A DNA stretch of 14,438 bases from Candidatus Zhuqueibacterota bacterium (GTDB lineage: Bacteria; Zhuqueibacterota; Zhuqueibacteria; Oceanimicrobiales; Oceanimicrobiaceae): positions 3,419 to 17,856 of the forward strand of contig JAABYK010000338.1 of NCBI GenBank assembly GCA_011775825.1, written 5' to 3'. The stretch's first letter is position 1. Each line of letters begins with the position of its first letter. The position numbers and the translations under genes were made by a program. This document shows positions 1 to 6,720 of the stretch, piece by piece. The notes under the pieces were generated by a model. The model saw only the letters and a program-made list of their open reading frames with translations. It did no database searches and was not told the DNA's origin.

Positions 1-875
1 ACCGTATTGGCACCGGATTGCTTGCGGACACCGAGCCGAACCATCGGCTGTCCATCGATCTGCACAAGACGATTGACATCTTCATGCCCGTCTACCACTT
101 CAGCCACATCCCCGACCCGGATGGGTTTGCCATCGACAACCGTGATAACTGTATTGGCAATTTGCCTGAGAGACTGGTACTCGCCGCGTGTCCGCACGTA
201 CATGTCGCTGACGCCTTCCCGCATATTCCCGCCGGGAAGAGTGATGTTTTCACGAAGCAACGCCTGCTGGACATCCGTCGCAGAAAGCTGACTTGAGGCC
301 AGGCGATCCCGTTTGAGGAGAACCTGAATTTCCCGATAGACGCCGCCCCAGACATCGACCGACCCCACTCCCGGAATCTGCTCGAACCGCTGAGAAATCT
401 CGCGTTCCAGGATCCGAGTTAATTCCTGCATATTCCGCTCCGACCGAGCTCCTAAAATCACCACCGGAAAATTGTCCGGATCGAACTTCCAGAGTCTGGG
501 TGGCTCCACTTCCGGCGGAAAGTCATCGCGAATGCGGTCCAGCGCCGCTCTCACATCGTTGGCGGCAGCGTCGATATTCGTCCCCTGGGCGAATTCGAGC
601 GTGACCCTGCTTTGCCCTTCCCTGGACCGAGACCGAACTTTTTCGATGTTCGGTACACTCCCGATGGCATTCTCCACGCGATCGGTGATAATGGTTTCAA
701 TTTCCTCCGGCCCAACATTTGGATAATTGGTCCTCACCGTCAACATCGGATATTCAATGGGCGGAAGCAAGTCCACCGGTAAAAACCGGAACCCCATAAT
801 GCCCAGAGTGATGATGATCAGAAACACCATTGTAGTGGCAATGGGGCGTTTAACCGCTAATCTGGTGATATTCAT
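1..875 (-). CDS. RND family efflux transporter permease, N-terminal part (runs off left edge)
   Basis: An inner-membrane proton-driven pump subunit of the RND superfamily (AcrB/MexB-like, HAE1 type); about 291 residues of an expected roughly 1,000 are present. My translation begins MNITRLAVKRPIATTMVFL. A first transmembrane helix at about residues 12-30 is followed by the family pattern LPVDLLPPIEYP, then PNVGPEEIETIITDRVENAI and the first periplasmic porter subdomains, including FEQIPGVGSVDVWGG near residue 170. The ATG lies 12 bp after the stop of the adaptor gene and is preceded by a purine-rich AGGGTAGAAG, so the two are one operon and likely translationally close. No outer-membrane TolC-type channel gene is visible; it may lie beyond the edge. 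The substrate cannot be told. Multidrug-type is favoured over heavy-metal (CusA) because no metal-binding Met cluster is seen, but only about a quarter of the protein is visible. Confidence 0.93.
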   Translation of the reverse strand, partial: MNITRLAVKRPIATTMVFLIIITLGIMGFRFLPVDLLPPIEYPMLTVRTNYPNVGPEEIETIITDRVENAIGSVPNIEKVRSRSREGQSRVTLEFAQGTNIDAAANDVRAALDRIRDDFPPEVEPPRLWKFDPDNFPVVILGARSERNMQELTRILEREISQRFEQIPGVGSVDVWGGVYREIQVLLKRDRLASSQLSATDVQQALLRENITLPGGNMREGVSDMYVRTRGEYQSLRQIANTVITVVDGKPIRVGDVAEVVDGHEDVNRLVQIDGQPMVRLGVRKQSGANT

Positions 876-887
876 TTTTCTTCTACC

Positions 888-2219
888 CTAATTTGGGAAT
901 TTGTTTTTAGATGTTGTATCTTTCCCCGTCGCCTGCTGCCGCTTCATGACCTCCTGCAAGAGATCCTGGCGTTGCAAGTTCTGCAGATATTCCACCCATT
1001 CCCATTTCACCGGACGAACGCGGGCCTTTCCCGACTCACCGCCAATGAGATCCTGTCCGATGGTCACGACCCAGTCCCCCGCTTCCACCCCGCGAATCCC
1101 GGCATGCATCCGGCCTTTGGCTATCACATCCACCGGCACAAACTCAAAGGAAACCGGAGCCGTGATCCCAGCGCCTCGGGACTGGCCGTCATTCATCGCA
1201 CCTACAGGTTCCCGATCCATCTCGCTTCCGGCCTGGCTGACATACACGCCCGTTCCGCCGGTTACCGGATTCTCATATAAGGCACTCAGGGGCACCAGAG
1301 TGGCCTGTTCACTTTCGCCATAGTAGATATCCACCGTGACGAACATCCCAGACTTCAGACGTCTGCCAGGGTTGGCCAGGTCAATTTCGCCCTCTGTGCT
1401 GTGAGTCACGGGATGTAAGAACGGGGAGATTCGCGATAAAGACGAGGTGATCACACCGGAGAGGGTATTTTCTGCATAGATTTCAGTCCTCTGGCCTGTT
1501 TCAACATAGTTGAGCATTCGGTCCGTCAACACTACTTCCACCCGAACGCTGTCCAATTGTCCGAGTGTAAACAGCCGGGTGTTGCTGTTCACCAGCATCC
1601 CGACTTCTGCATTGCGGTTTCCGACGCTGCCGGTAACCGGGGCCCGTATGACGGTCTGAGACAACGCCTCTTCGCGTTCATCCACTATGGCCCGGGCCTG
1701 TTCTACCCGAGCGTTCGCCAGCTCGACATCCGCTTCTGCGGAGATGGCCTGCGTCTGGATTGTTTCCAGCTCTGTCGCACTGGTCAATTGCTTTTCAGAC
1801 AGCATTTGGGTTCGCTCAAGCTCGGCCTGCATTTCCTTCAACCGAGCTTCTGCTTGCTTGGCCTGCGCCACGGCTATTTGATAACTGGCTCTGGCCTGTT
1901 TCAACCGCTCCCAGAGCTCTTTATCCCGAAGTCGAACCAGCGGTTGTCCTTCCTCAACGGTATCACCGTTTTCAACATGCACTTGCACGATAGCTGCACT
2001 GATTTCAGGATAAATCTCGACTTGGTTCCGGGCTTTGACCACGCCACTCAGCCGTTCGGTCAAGGGCAGGCTTCCGTGTCGGGCCCGGACGGCTTCCACG
2101 GCCGGAATCAGCCGGTTGGTTCGGCTTTCGTCGGTACCATCGGATTCACCAGAACACCTGAACAACAGCAATCCGGTACTGATCAAAAACAGGATGAAAA
2201 TTTTGTTCTGTAATTTCAT
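888..2219 (-). CDS. RND efflux system periplasmic adaptor (membrane fusion protein), probable lipoprotein
   Basis: This adaptor links the RND pump to an outer-membrane channel. It begins MKLQNKIFILFLISTGLLLF and then reaches Cys22 in LLFRCSGE, a likely lipoprotein signal; Arg just before the Cys is unusual for a lipobox. Next come a barrel-sandwich half (EISAAIVQVHVENGDTVEEG, near residues 75-95), an Ala/Glu/Gln-rich coiled-coil hairpin of about 80 residues, the second sandwich half (TVIRAPVTGSVG), a beta-barrel domain and a charged C-terminal tail. An in-frame ATG 27 bp upstream (at 2246) exists. I prefer 2219 because it begins exactly at the signal peptide and has an AAGG about 13 nt upstream, while the upstream ATG has no visible ribosome site. 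It is the first gene of the operon with the pump. The length of 443 aa is somewhat long for the family. Confidence 0.92.
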   Translation of the reverse strand: MKLQNKIFILFLISTGLLLFRCSGESDGTDESRTNRLIPAVEAVRARHGSLPLTERLSGVVKARNQVEIYPEISAAIVQVHVENGDTVEEGQPLVRLRDKELWERLKQARASYQIAVAQAKQAEARLKEMQAELERTQMLSEKQLTSATELETIQTQAISAEADVELANARVEQARAIVDEREEALSQTVIRAPVTGSVGNRNAEVGMLVNSNTRLFTLGQLDSVRVEVVLTDRMLNYVETGQRTEIYAENTLSGVITSSLSRISPFLHPVTHSTEGEIDLANPGRRLKSGMFVTVDIYYGESEQATLVPLSALYENPVTGGTGVYVSQAGSEMDREPVGAMNDGQSRGAGITAPVSFEFVPVDVIAKGRMHAGIRGVEAGDWVVTIGQDLIGGESGKARVRPVKWEWVEYLQNLQRQDLLQEVMKRQQATGKDTTSKNKFPN

Positions 2220-2270
2220 TGACCGATTTCTACCTTGTGTTAACATTCAAAATCTGTTTCGGTTTAATTG

Positions 2271-2310
2271 AAAAGGAATCACAATTCCAGTAAAAGGAAT
2301 AGAATACTGG
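2271..2310 (-). promoter_or_regulatory. Possible operator upstream of the efflux operon
   Basis: Two direct copies of AAAAGGAAT (2271-2279 and 2292-2300) are 21 bp apart, about two helical turns. An inverted pair CCAGTA (2287-2292) and TACTGG (2305-2310) overlaps them. The elements lie 50-90 bp upstream of the adaptor start codon, where a regulator of an efflux operon would be expected to bind. No convincing -35/-10 pair was found, and no regulator gene is adjacent. Weak evidence, based on symmetry alone. Confidence 0.25.
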
Positions 2311-2460
2311 TTCAATGTAAAAAGCAAGATACAAATTAATTTTGTAGAAAAATTGTTTTTTTGAGTCTAGTTGAAAGACGGTCAGGATCATCAAAGTAAA
2401 AATGTATGACCATCCAATCGAATCATTTGGACATATAATGTTCTTGCCGACAATTCCCCG

Positions 2461-2530
2461 TCAAAACTTTCGCGTAGTATTCGTTAGGCTTGGATTATTC
2501 ACAATAGCTCTTTTAGGCTCAAAGTTTTGA
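2461..2530. repeat. 70-bp element bounded by perfect 10-bp inverted repeats
   Basis: TCAAAACTTT at 2461-2470 is the exact reverse complement of AAAGTTTTGA at 2521-2530. Inside there are two direct copies of TTAGGCT. It directly abuts the REP-like pair on its right, so the two may form one composite intergenic repeat of about 160 bp. It resembles a small non-autonomous repeat (MITE- or BIME-like). No flanking target-site duplication is obvious. Confidence 0.5.
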
Positions 2531-2534
2531 ATTG

Positions 2535-2618
2535 TCATACCCACGGATGCGGGCGTCCAGAAACATTCCATAATCCGCTGATTACAATGGATTCCCGCCT
2601 TAGCCTTCGCGGAAATGA
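2535..2618. repeat. REP/dRS3-like inverted pair
   Basis: Left unit 2535-2560 reads TCATACCCACGGATGCGGGC and ends TCCAG. Right unit 2588-2618 is its degenerate reverse complement, beginning TGGATTCCCGCC and ending GCGGAAATGA. Both match the widespread intergenic type TCATTCCCGC...GCGGGAATCCA (REP or Neisseria dRS3-like). Each unit is itself imperfectly palindromic. Mismatches suggest an old, decayed copy. Confidence 0.55.
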
Positions 2619-2705
2619 GCGCTCGCCGCGGCACTTTTTTGAAATAATTCACATTAGCCATGTTTATCAAATAGACTATTTTCTTGAAAACAGCATGATG
2701 CCGCT

Positions 2706-2766
2706 CTTCGACCAGTCGAAGCGCAATCACAGTGGCAGACTCGGCCAGACCGAGCAAGGTCTGGCC
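2706..2766. repeat. Two adjacent strong hairpins, no poly-T
   Basis: CTTCGAC (2706-2712) and GTCGAAG (2715-2721) are separated by CA, giving at least a 6-bp stem. GGCCAGACC (2743-2751) and GGTCTGGCC (2758-2766) form a perfect 9-bp GC-rich stem with a 6-nt loop. Neither is followed by a T-run on either strand, so they are not ordinary terminators. They could be part of a structured RNA or of a palindromic repeat. Confidence 0.45.
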
Positions 2767-2946
2767 AGTGGATGGGTTCCAGCTGATTGGCTCTGTATCC
2801 GCAACAGTTCGGGTCACCCACAAATTTCAGGTGGTTATACTTCGCTCATGTACGCTCACTGTTTAGCCGTATAATAAAATTTAAGAATGTTTTTGGACAA
2901 AAGTCAAGGCACAACTCTATGTGCAGGATTCTTTCAAATAGTGCAA

Positions 2947-2968
2947 TATGACAGAGTTTTCTGCAATA
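2947..2968. promoter_or_regulatory. Candidate enhancer-binding dyad upstream of the hsp20 promoter
   Basis: A 22-bp interrupted dyad, TAT-N2-CAGA-N4-TCTG-N2-ATA, is centred about 132 bp upstream of the start predicted from the sigma-54 element at 3063-3079. That is within the usual -80 to -150 range for activator sites of sigma-54 promoters. A direct repeat TGCAATA (2942-2948, 2962-2968) overlaps it. Inferred from symmetry and position only. Confidence 0.3.
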
Positions 2969-3062
2969 ATGGCAGATAGTTTCATCAATACAACACTTTA
3001 GAGACAAAATAACCGACTATTATAAATCCATGAAACTAATAAAATTACAAGAGGTATTTCAT

Positions 3063-3079
3063 TTGGCATGTGGTTTGCT
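3063..3079 (+). promoter_or_regulatory. Sigma-54 (-24/-12) promoter for hsp20-groES-groEL
   Basis: The sequence TTGGCATG-N4-TTGCT fits the RpoN consensus YTGGCACG-N4-TTGCW with one difference (CAT for CAC). The invariant GG (3065-3066) and GC (3077-3078) are exactly 10 bp apart. Transcription would begin near 3090, leaving a leader of about 73 nt before the hsp20 ATG. Matching elements stand before tkt and the transglycosylase gene. Confidence 0.75.
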
Positions 3080-3148
3080 GTCAGCTCATGCGGATTTTTA
3101 AAATTGTAACTTTTTAATCAAATCTAATTCTTAAATCACATCATAAAC

Positions 3149-3154
3149 AGGAGG
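3149..3154 (+). promoter_or_regulatory. Ribosome binding site fixing the hsp20 start
   Basis: AGGAGG lies 8 nt before ATG 3163. An in-frame GTG at 3154 would start inside this Shine-Dalgarno sequence and is therefore unlikely to be the start. Confidence 0.85.
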
Positions 3155-3162
3155 TGATCGCT

Positions 3163-3612
3163 ATGACGCAGCTTAATTCTTGGAATCCAACGCGTGATCT
3201 TCTTGGTATCATTGATGAGATGAACCGTATTGTTCGCAATGTTCTGCGCAATGGAACGGAAGAAACCTCTTTGTTTCAGGGCAGTTGGACTCCCGCTGTT
3301 GATATTAGTGAAGATAACGACAATTTCTATCTTCATGTTGAGTTACCCGGCCTGAGCAAGCAGGATGTTCATATCAGGTATGAGGATGGCCTATTGTCCA
3401 TCTCGGGTGAAAAGAAAGATCTCAATGAAAATGATGGCTTGAATTTTCACCGACTCGAGAGAGCCTCCGGGAAATTTGAAAGAAGTTTTCGGCTTACTAA
3501 TGAAATCATCAGGGACCAAATCGATGCCCACTTCGAAAATGGTGTCTTGAGCATCACTTTACCCAAGGCTGAGGAAGCTAAGGCGAAAGATATTGAAATC
3601 AAGGTCACGTAG
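3163..3612 (+). CDS. Hsp20/alpha-crystallin family small heat shock protein
   Basis: A cytoplasmic ATP-independent holdase that binds unfolding proteins and hands them to ATP-dependent chaperones. It has 149 residues: an N-terminal arm (1-41), then an alpha-crystallin domain (about 42-135) with SWTPAVDI, the VELPGL motif (59-64), LSISGEKK (78-85), ERASGKFERSFRL (99-111) and the strand-9 signature AHFENGVLSITLPK (122-135). A short tail carries an I-x-I type oligomer anchor, IEI (144-146). It is the first gene of a chaperone cluster, 168 bp before groES, and is preceded by a strong AGGAGG and a sigma-54-type promoter. The cluster places a holdase directly with the GroEL foldase, so coordinated stress expression is likely. 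Confidence 0.95.
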   Translation: MTQLNSWNPTRDLLGIIDEMNRIVRNVLRNGTEETSLFQGSWTPAVDISEDNDNFYLHVELPGLSKQDVHIRYEDGLLSISGEKKDLNENDGLNFHRLERASGKFERSFRLTNEIIRDQIDAHFENGVLSITLPKAEEAKAKDIEIKVT

Positions 3613-3619
3613 TTTGCCG

Positions 3620-3643
3620 AGACGAAGTCTTTGCACCTCGTCT
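3620..3643 (+). terminator. Weak hairpin after hsp20 (attenuator or processing site)
   Basis: AGACGA (3620-3625) and TCGTCT (3638-3643) can form a 6-bp stem with a 12-nt loop directly after the hsp20 stop, followed by TTTCATTTC. The stem is short and the T-run poor. Partial termination or RNA processing that lowers groESL relative to hsp20 is more likely than full stop. Confidence 0.3.
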
Positions 3644-3707
3644 TTCATTTCAATTTGTTTGAAAATTAGAGGCCAGCTTAACTCACAAATTGCATTTCTC
3701 TTTAAAA

Positions 3708-3736
3708 TTGACTTAGGATTTGAAAACCTACGATTC
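3708..3736 (+). promoter_or_regulatory. Possible internal groESL promoter with palindromic operator
   Basis: A -35-like TTGACT (3708-3713) is followed directly by a 17-bp palindrome, TAGGATTTGAAAACCTA (3714-3730), symmetric around G3722 with one mismatched pair, and then a poor -10 (CGATTC, or TACGAT at shorter spacing). A palindrome filling the -35/-10 spacer is typical of a repressor site. It is not CIRCE (TTAGCACTC-N9-GAGTGCTAA), which I did not find. The promoter part is weak; the palindrome is clear. Confidence 0.35.
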
Positions 3737-3780
3737 TGTTATTTAACTTAATCATTAATCAAAAAGAAGGAGGTTCGTAA

Positions 3781-4065
3781 ATGAAGGTAAAACCCTTAGC
3801 TGATCGAGTACTCATTAAACCCATCGATCCTGAGGAGAAAAAGCAGGGTGGGATCATCATTCCCGATACCGCGAAAGAGAAGCCTCAGGAAGGCGAAATT
3901 GTTGCCGTAGGGCCTGGCAAAATCAACGATGCCGGAAACACAGTTGCCATGGAAGTAAAAAAAGGCGACCGAGTTCTCTATGGCAAATACTCCGGAACGG
4001 AGGTCACCATTGACGGCGACGAGTACTTAATCATGAGAGAAAGCGATATTCTCGCAGTTATTTAA
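3781..4065 (+). CDS. groES: Co-chaperonin GroES (Hsp10)
   Basis: The heptameric lid of the GroEL folding chamber. Its 94 residues are standard length. It begins MKVKPLADRVLIKPI, followed by the mobile loop (about residues 17-33) with GGIIIP, whose hydrophobic III tripeptide is the GroEL contact (IVL in E. coli). EGEIVAVGPGK (38-48), the VKKGDRVLYGKYSGTEV segment and a C-terminal SDILAVI follow as in the family. AAGGAGG at 3767-3773 is 7 nt before the ATG. It precedes groEL by 51 bp, the common bicistronic order. Co-transcription with hsp20 is likely. Confidence 0.98.
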   Translation: MKVKPLADRVLIKPIDPEEKKQGGIIIPDTAKEKPQEGEIVAVGPGKINDAGNTVAMEVKKGDRVLYGKYSGTEVTIDGDEYLIMRESDILAVI

Positions 4066-4116
4066 AGTCTAGCAAACCCTGAATAAACATTCAAACCAAT
4101 ATGGAGGTAAGTAAGT

Positions 4117-5742
4117 ATGGCAGCAAAACTCATTGATTTCAGTGCAGAGGCACGGACTTCCTTAAAAAAAGGGCTGGACCAGCTTGCTGAAGCTGTGAAA
4201 GTAACCCTGGGACCAAAAGGAAGAAACGTGGTGATTGACAAGAAATTTGGGGCACCTACCGTGACCAAAGACGGGGTAACCGTTGCGAAAGAGATCGAAT
4301 TGGAAGACCCAATCGAGAACATGGGCGCCCAAATGGTTAAGGAAGTGGCCTCTAAAACCAGCGATGTAGCTGGGGATGGCACCACAACCGCAACCCTTTT
4401 GGCGCAGTCAATTTTCAACGAAGGTTTACGCAACGTCACCGCCGGGAGCAATCCCACCCATCTGAAACGCGGCATCGACAAAGCCGTCGCGAAGGTGGTG
4501 GAAGAGCTCAAGCAGCTGAGCAAACCCATACCCGGAAAAGAAGAAATCGCCCAGGTGGGCGCAATTTCAGCCAACAACGACATGTCTATCGGACAGGATA
4601 TTTCCGATGCCATGGAGAAGGTTGGCAAAGACGGCGTCATCACTGTGGAAGAGGCCAAAGGTACAGAGTCCGTTCTCGAGGTCGTAGAGGGGATGCAGTT
4701 CGATCGCGGTTACCTCTCTCCTTACTTCGTCACCAACCCGGAGACCATGGAAGTGGAACTGGATGAGCCCATGATTCTGATTCATGACAAAAAAATCAGT
4801 GTCATGAAGGATCTGCTTCCGATTCTGGAAAAAGTCGCACAGATGGGCAAGTCCTTCTTGATCATCGCCGAAGACATTGAAGGTGAAGCTCTGGCAACCC
4901 TGGTTGTCAACAAACTGCGCGGCACGCTTAAAGTGGCGGCCGTAAAGGCGCCCGGATTCGGCGATCGTCGTAAAGCCATGTTGGAAGACATCGCCGTCTT
5001 AACAGGCGGCCGCGTGATTTCCGAGGAGGCCGGATTCAAGCTCGAGAACGCCACGACCTCTGATTTAGGCCAAGCCAAGAAGGTGTCCATCGACAAGGAC
5101 AATACCACCATTGTCGAAGGCGCTGGTAAGACCGAAGATATCAAAGGTCGAATCGAGCAAATCAAGCGACAGATCGAGACCACCACATCCGATTACGACA
5201 AAGAAAAATTGCAGGAACGCCTGGCCAAGCTTGCCGGTGGCGTGGCTGTGCTGAGAGTCGGAGCAGCCACCGAAGTTGAAATGAAAGAGAAGAAGGCAAG
5301 AGTCGAAGACGCGCTGCACGCCACTCGTGCTGCAGTTGAAGAAGGCATCGTTCCTGGAGGCGGTGTGGCTCTGGTGCGCTGCATCAAGGCGCTCGATTCC
5401 TTGAAACTTGAACACGATGAGCAAATCGGTGCGAACATCGTCCGTCGTGCCCTGGAAGAGCCGTTGCGGCAAATTGCCAACAACGCCGGTCACGAAGGCT
5501 CCATCGTGGTTCAGAAGGTCAAAGAGAACAGCGACGTCAACTTTGGCTTTAACGCCGAGACCGAGAAATATGGTGACATGTTCAAAGAAGGCGTCATCGA
5601 TCCGACCAAAGTGACTCGTGTGGCGCTCGAAAACGCAGCCAGTGTCGCCGGTCTCTTGCTCATGACCGAAACCACGGTTGTGGAGAAACCGGAGAAGGAG
5701 AAACCCGCTCCTCCGATGCCTCCGGGCGGCGGCATGTATTAA
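4117..5742 (+). CDS. groEL: Chaperonin GroEL (Hsp60)
   Basis: The ATP-dependent tetradecameric folding chamber of the cytoplasm. It has 541 residues, close to the 548 of E. coli. The equatorial ATP site is intact: TLGPKGRNVVI (30-40), the GDGTTTATLLAQ loop with Asp87 (86-97), and the catalytic Asp in RVEDALHATRAAVEEGIVPGGG in the late equatorial domain. The apical segment with AAVKAPGFGDRRKAMLED is typical. The C-terminal tail is short, ending PPMPPGGGMY rather than a long GGM repeat. GGAGG at 4103-4107 lies 9 nt before the ATG. It is the last gene of the hsp20-groES-groEL cluster and is followed 20 bp later by an intrinsic terminator. With no second groEL visible here, this could be the housekeeping copy. 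Confidence 0.99.
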   Translation: MAAKLIDFSAEARTSLKKGLDQLAEAVKVTLGPKGRNVVIDKKFGAPTVTKDGVTVAKEIELEDPIENMGAQMVKEVASKTSDVAGDGTTTATLLAQSIFNEGLRNVTAGSNPTHLKRGIDKAVAKVVEELKQLSKPIPGKEEIAQVGAISANNDMSIGQDISDAMEKVGKDGVITVEEAKGTESVLEVVEGMQFDRGYLSPYFVTNPETMEVELDEPMILIHDKKISVMKDLLPILEKVAQMGKSFLIIAEDIEGEALATLVVNKLRGTLKVAAVKAPGFGDRRKAMLEDIAVLTGGRVISEEAGFKLENATTSDLGQAKKVSIDKDNTTIVEGAGKTEDIKGRIEQIKRQIETTTSDYDKEKLQERLAKLAGGVAVLRVGAATEVEMKEKKARVEDALHATRAAVEEGIVPGGGVALVRCIKALDSLKLEHDEQIGANIVRRALEEPLRQIANNAGHEGSIVVQKVKENSDVNFGFNAETEKYGDMFKEGVIDPTKVTRVALENAASVAGLLLMTETTVVEKPEKEKPAPPMPPGGGMY

Positions 5743-5761
5743 ACTCCGACCGTTCATAATC

Positions 5762-5796
5762 AAGGTCGTCCGTCTTACGATGGGCGGCCTTTTTTT
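5762..5796 (+). terminator. Rho-independent terminator of the chaperone operon
   Basis: AAGGTCGTCC (5762-5771) pairs with GGGCGGCCTT (5782-5791) in a 10-bp stem with two G-U pairs and a 10-nt loop. A run of seven T (5790-5796) follows. It lies 20 bp after the groEL stop. Confidence 0.88.
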
Positions 5797-5880
5797 GTGG
5801 TTATTGCTTTCAAATTCCTGCATTCCAAAGAAATTGTAGCTCCATTTAGTATGCCGCGACCTTTGAACCTTTGAAGCCCC

Positions 5881-5930
5881 GCCTGAAAATAAATGTTCAG
5901 GCTCATAGTGGAAGTCGGCTGAAGCCGACT
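5881..5930. repeat. Tandem hairpin element downstream of groEL
   Basis: GCCTGAA (5881-5887) pairs with TTCAGGC (5896-5902). Ten bases later, AGTCGGCT (5913-5920) pairs with AGCCGACT (5923-5930), followed by GAGTTTTTCTT. The second hairpin could act as an extra plus-strand terminator. The pair looks like a dispersed intergenic palindromic repeat at the junction with the gene relic that follows. The remaining DNA from 5797 to 6000 holds nothing else I recognise. Confidence 0.45.
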
Positions 5931-6000
5931 GAGTTTTTCTTCCATCAACAATTGTCAGTAGGTTGCTCACCGTCTGAGGAAGCAGGGGACCACATTCACA

Positions 6001-6720
6001 TTGTCGGCTCCACTCAGAGCTCAACCACTAGAGAGTGAACGGACGAATTTCCTGAACACGATTAAGCGAAAAATCGCTTATGAGAACATTGCCACTGATG
6101 AAAACTTCAAACTCGCTGAGGAGCAAAAAAAGGAAGTAAAAGACGAGATCAGGAAACTCGAATCTCCCCTGAAAGAGGCGATTCGACGTCTCTATAGGTC
6201 AGTAGCCATTCCGGGTAAGGGCGGACTTAAAGAAAAAGATTTGGGCATTCCGACTTATGGAGTGAGTCGTAGTCTGGACGAAGAGCTGTATGAGCAGCTA
6301 CGGATGGATGGCGAGATTCTCGAGAAGATCGCACCGATCGTGTTAAGAGAGAAGTATCTGACCAACAAGGATTCTGTTTTGACAGAGCTCATATTTCAAT
6401 CCTCCCTCAAAACCCCCGGTGAAGCCAGACCGTTAAATAGACGGGTTGTGGAGCAAAGCATCGTCGAAGGCGTCCAAATGGGCATGTTTGGGTTAGGCGA
6501 GTTGGAACAGGAAGAACCGAAGTGCTTTTATTTCAAAGAATATCCCACGGTTTCGCTTTCCGGAAACGAGATTCTCATCAAGGATTCAATTTGCATCGAA
6601 CAGAAACGACAGAAGGAGGAATCTCTCGAGGGGAGAGAAACTTATGAGGAATGCCTCACAGGGCGAGACGCCCGAGAAGGTGCGCGAGCCAGACGTGAGG
6701 GAAACGGAAGCGCCTGTTGA
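6001..6720 (+). pseudogene. C-terminal remnant of a DUF499-type ATPase, part 1
   Basis: About 200 credible residues that resemble the helical C-terminal region of large DUF499-family ATP-binding proteins (about 1,000 aa). Recognisable stretches are TIKRKIAYENI, AEEQKKEVKDEIRKLESPLK, EAIRRLYRSV, KEKDLGIPTYG, GEILEKIAPIVLREKYL, VQMGMFGLGELE and YPTVSLSGNEILI. The N-terminal P-loop ATPase part is absent: the frame is open only back to a stop at 5959 and its first start is a TTG at 6001 with AGGGG 12 nt upstream. Near 6650 the reading turns into an Arg/Gly-rich tail typical of a frameshift, while the natural continuation appears in the next frame. DUF499 ATPases are known from putative anti-phage gene sets beside DUF1156 DNA methylases; none is present here. 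The family call is from memory of the pattern. Confidence 0.55.

Larger units (their letters stand above)
2220..3062. other. Gene-free, repeat-rich interval between efflux operon and hsp20
   Basis: About 840 bp without a credible gene. The left 240 bp and right 180 bp are AT-rich leader-like DNA. The middle (2461-2770) has higher GC and holds an inverted-repeat element, a REP-like pair and two strong hairpins, described separately. The one longer open frame on the minus strand (2461-2823) crosses all of these palindromes and has no family signature. No tRNA, rRNA or known riboswitch was recognised. Confidence 0.7.

Noticed and set aside
7..22. Sigma-54-like TTGGCAC followed by TTGC at the left edge, plus strand
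   Set aside because: The GG-to-GC distance is 9, not 10, and it lies inside the RND transporter gene on the opposite strand.
2461..2823. 120-codon open frame on the minus strand
   Set aside because: It crosses the inverted repeat, the REP-like pair and both hairpins, has no ribosome site and no recognisable family.
3154..3162. GTG at 3154 as hsp20 start
   Set aside because: It lies inside the AGGAGGTG Shine-Dalgarno sequence that serves ATG 3163.
3613..3780. CIRCE (HrcA) element before groES
   Set aside because: Searched for TTAGCACTC-N9-GAGTGCTAA; only an unrelated 17-bp palindrome is present.
5065..6024. 319-codon open frame antisense to groEL
   Set aside because: It is the mirror of a well-conserved groEL, a common shadow effect, and crosses the terminator and hairpin region.
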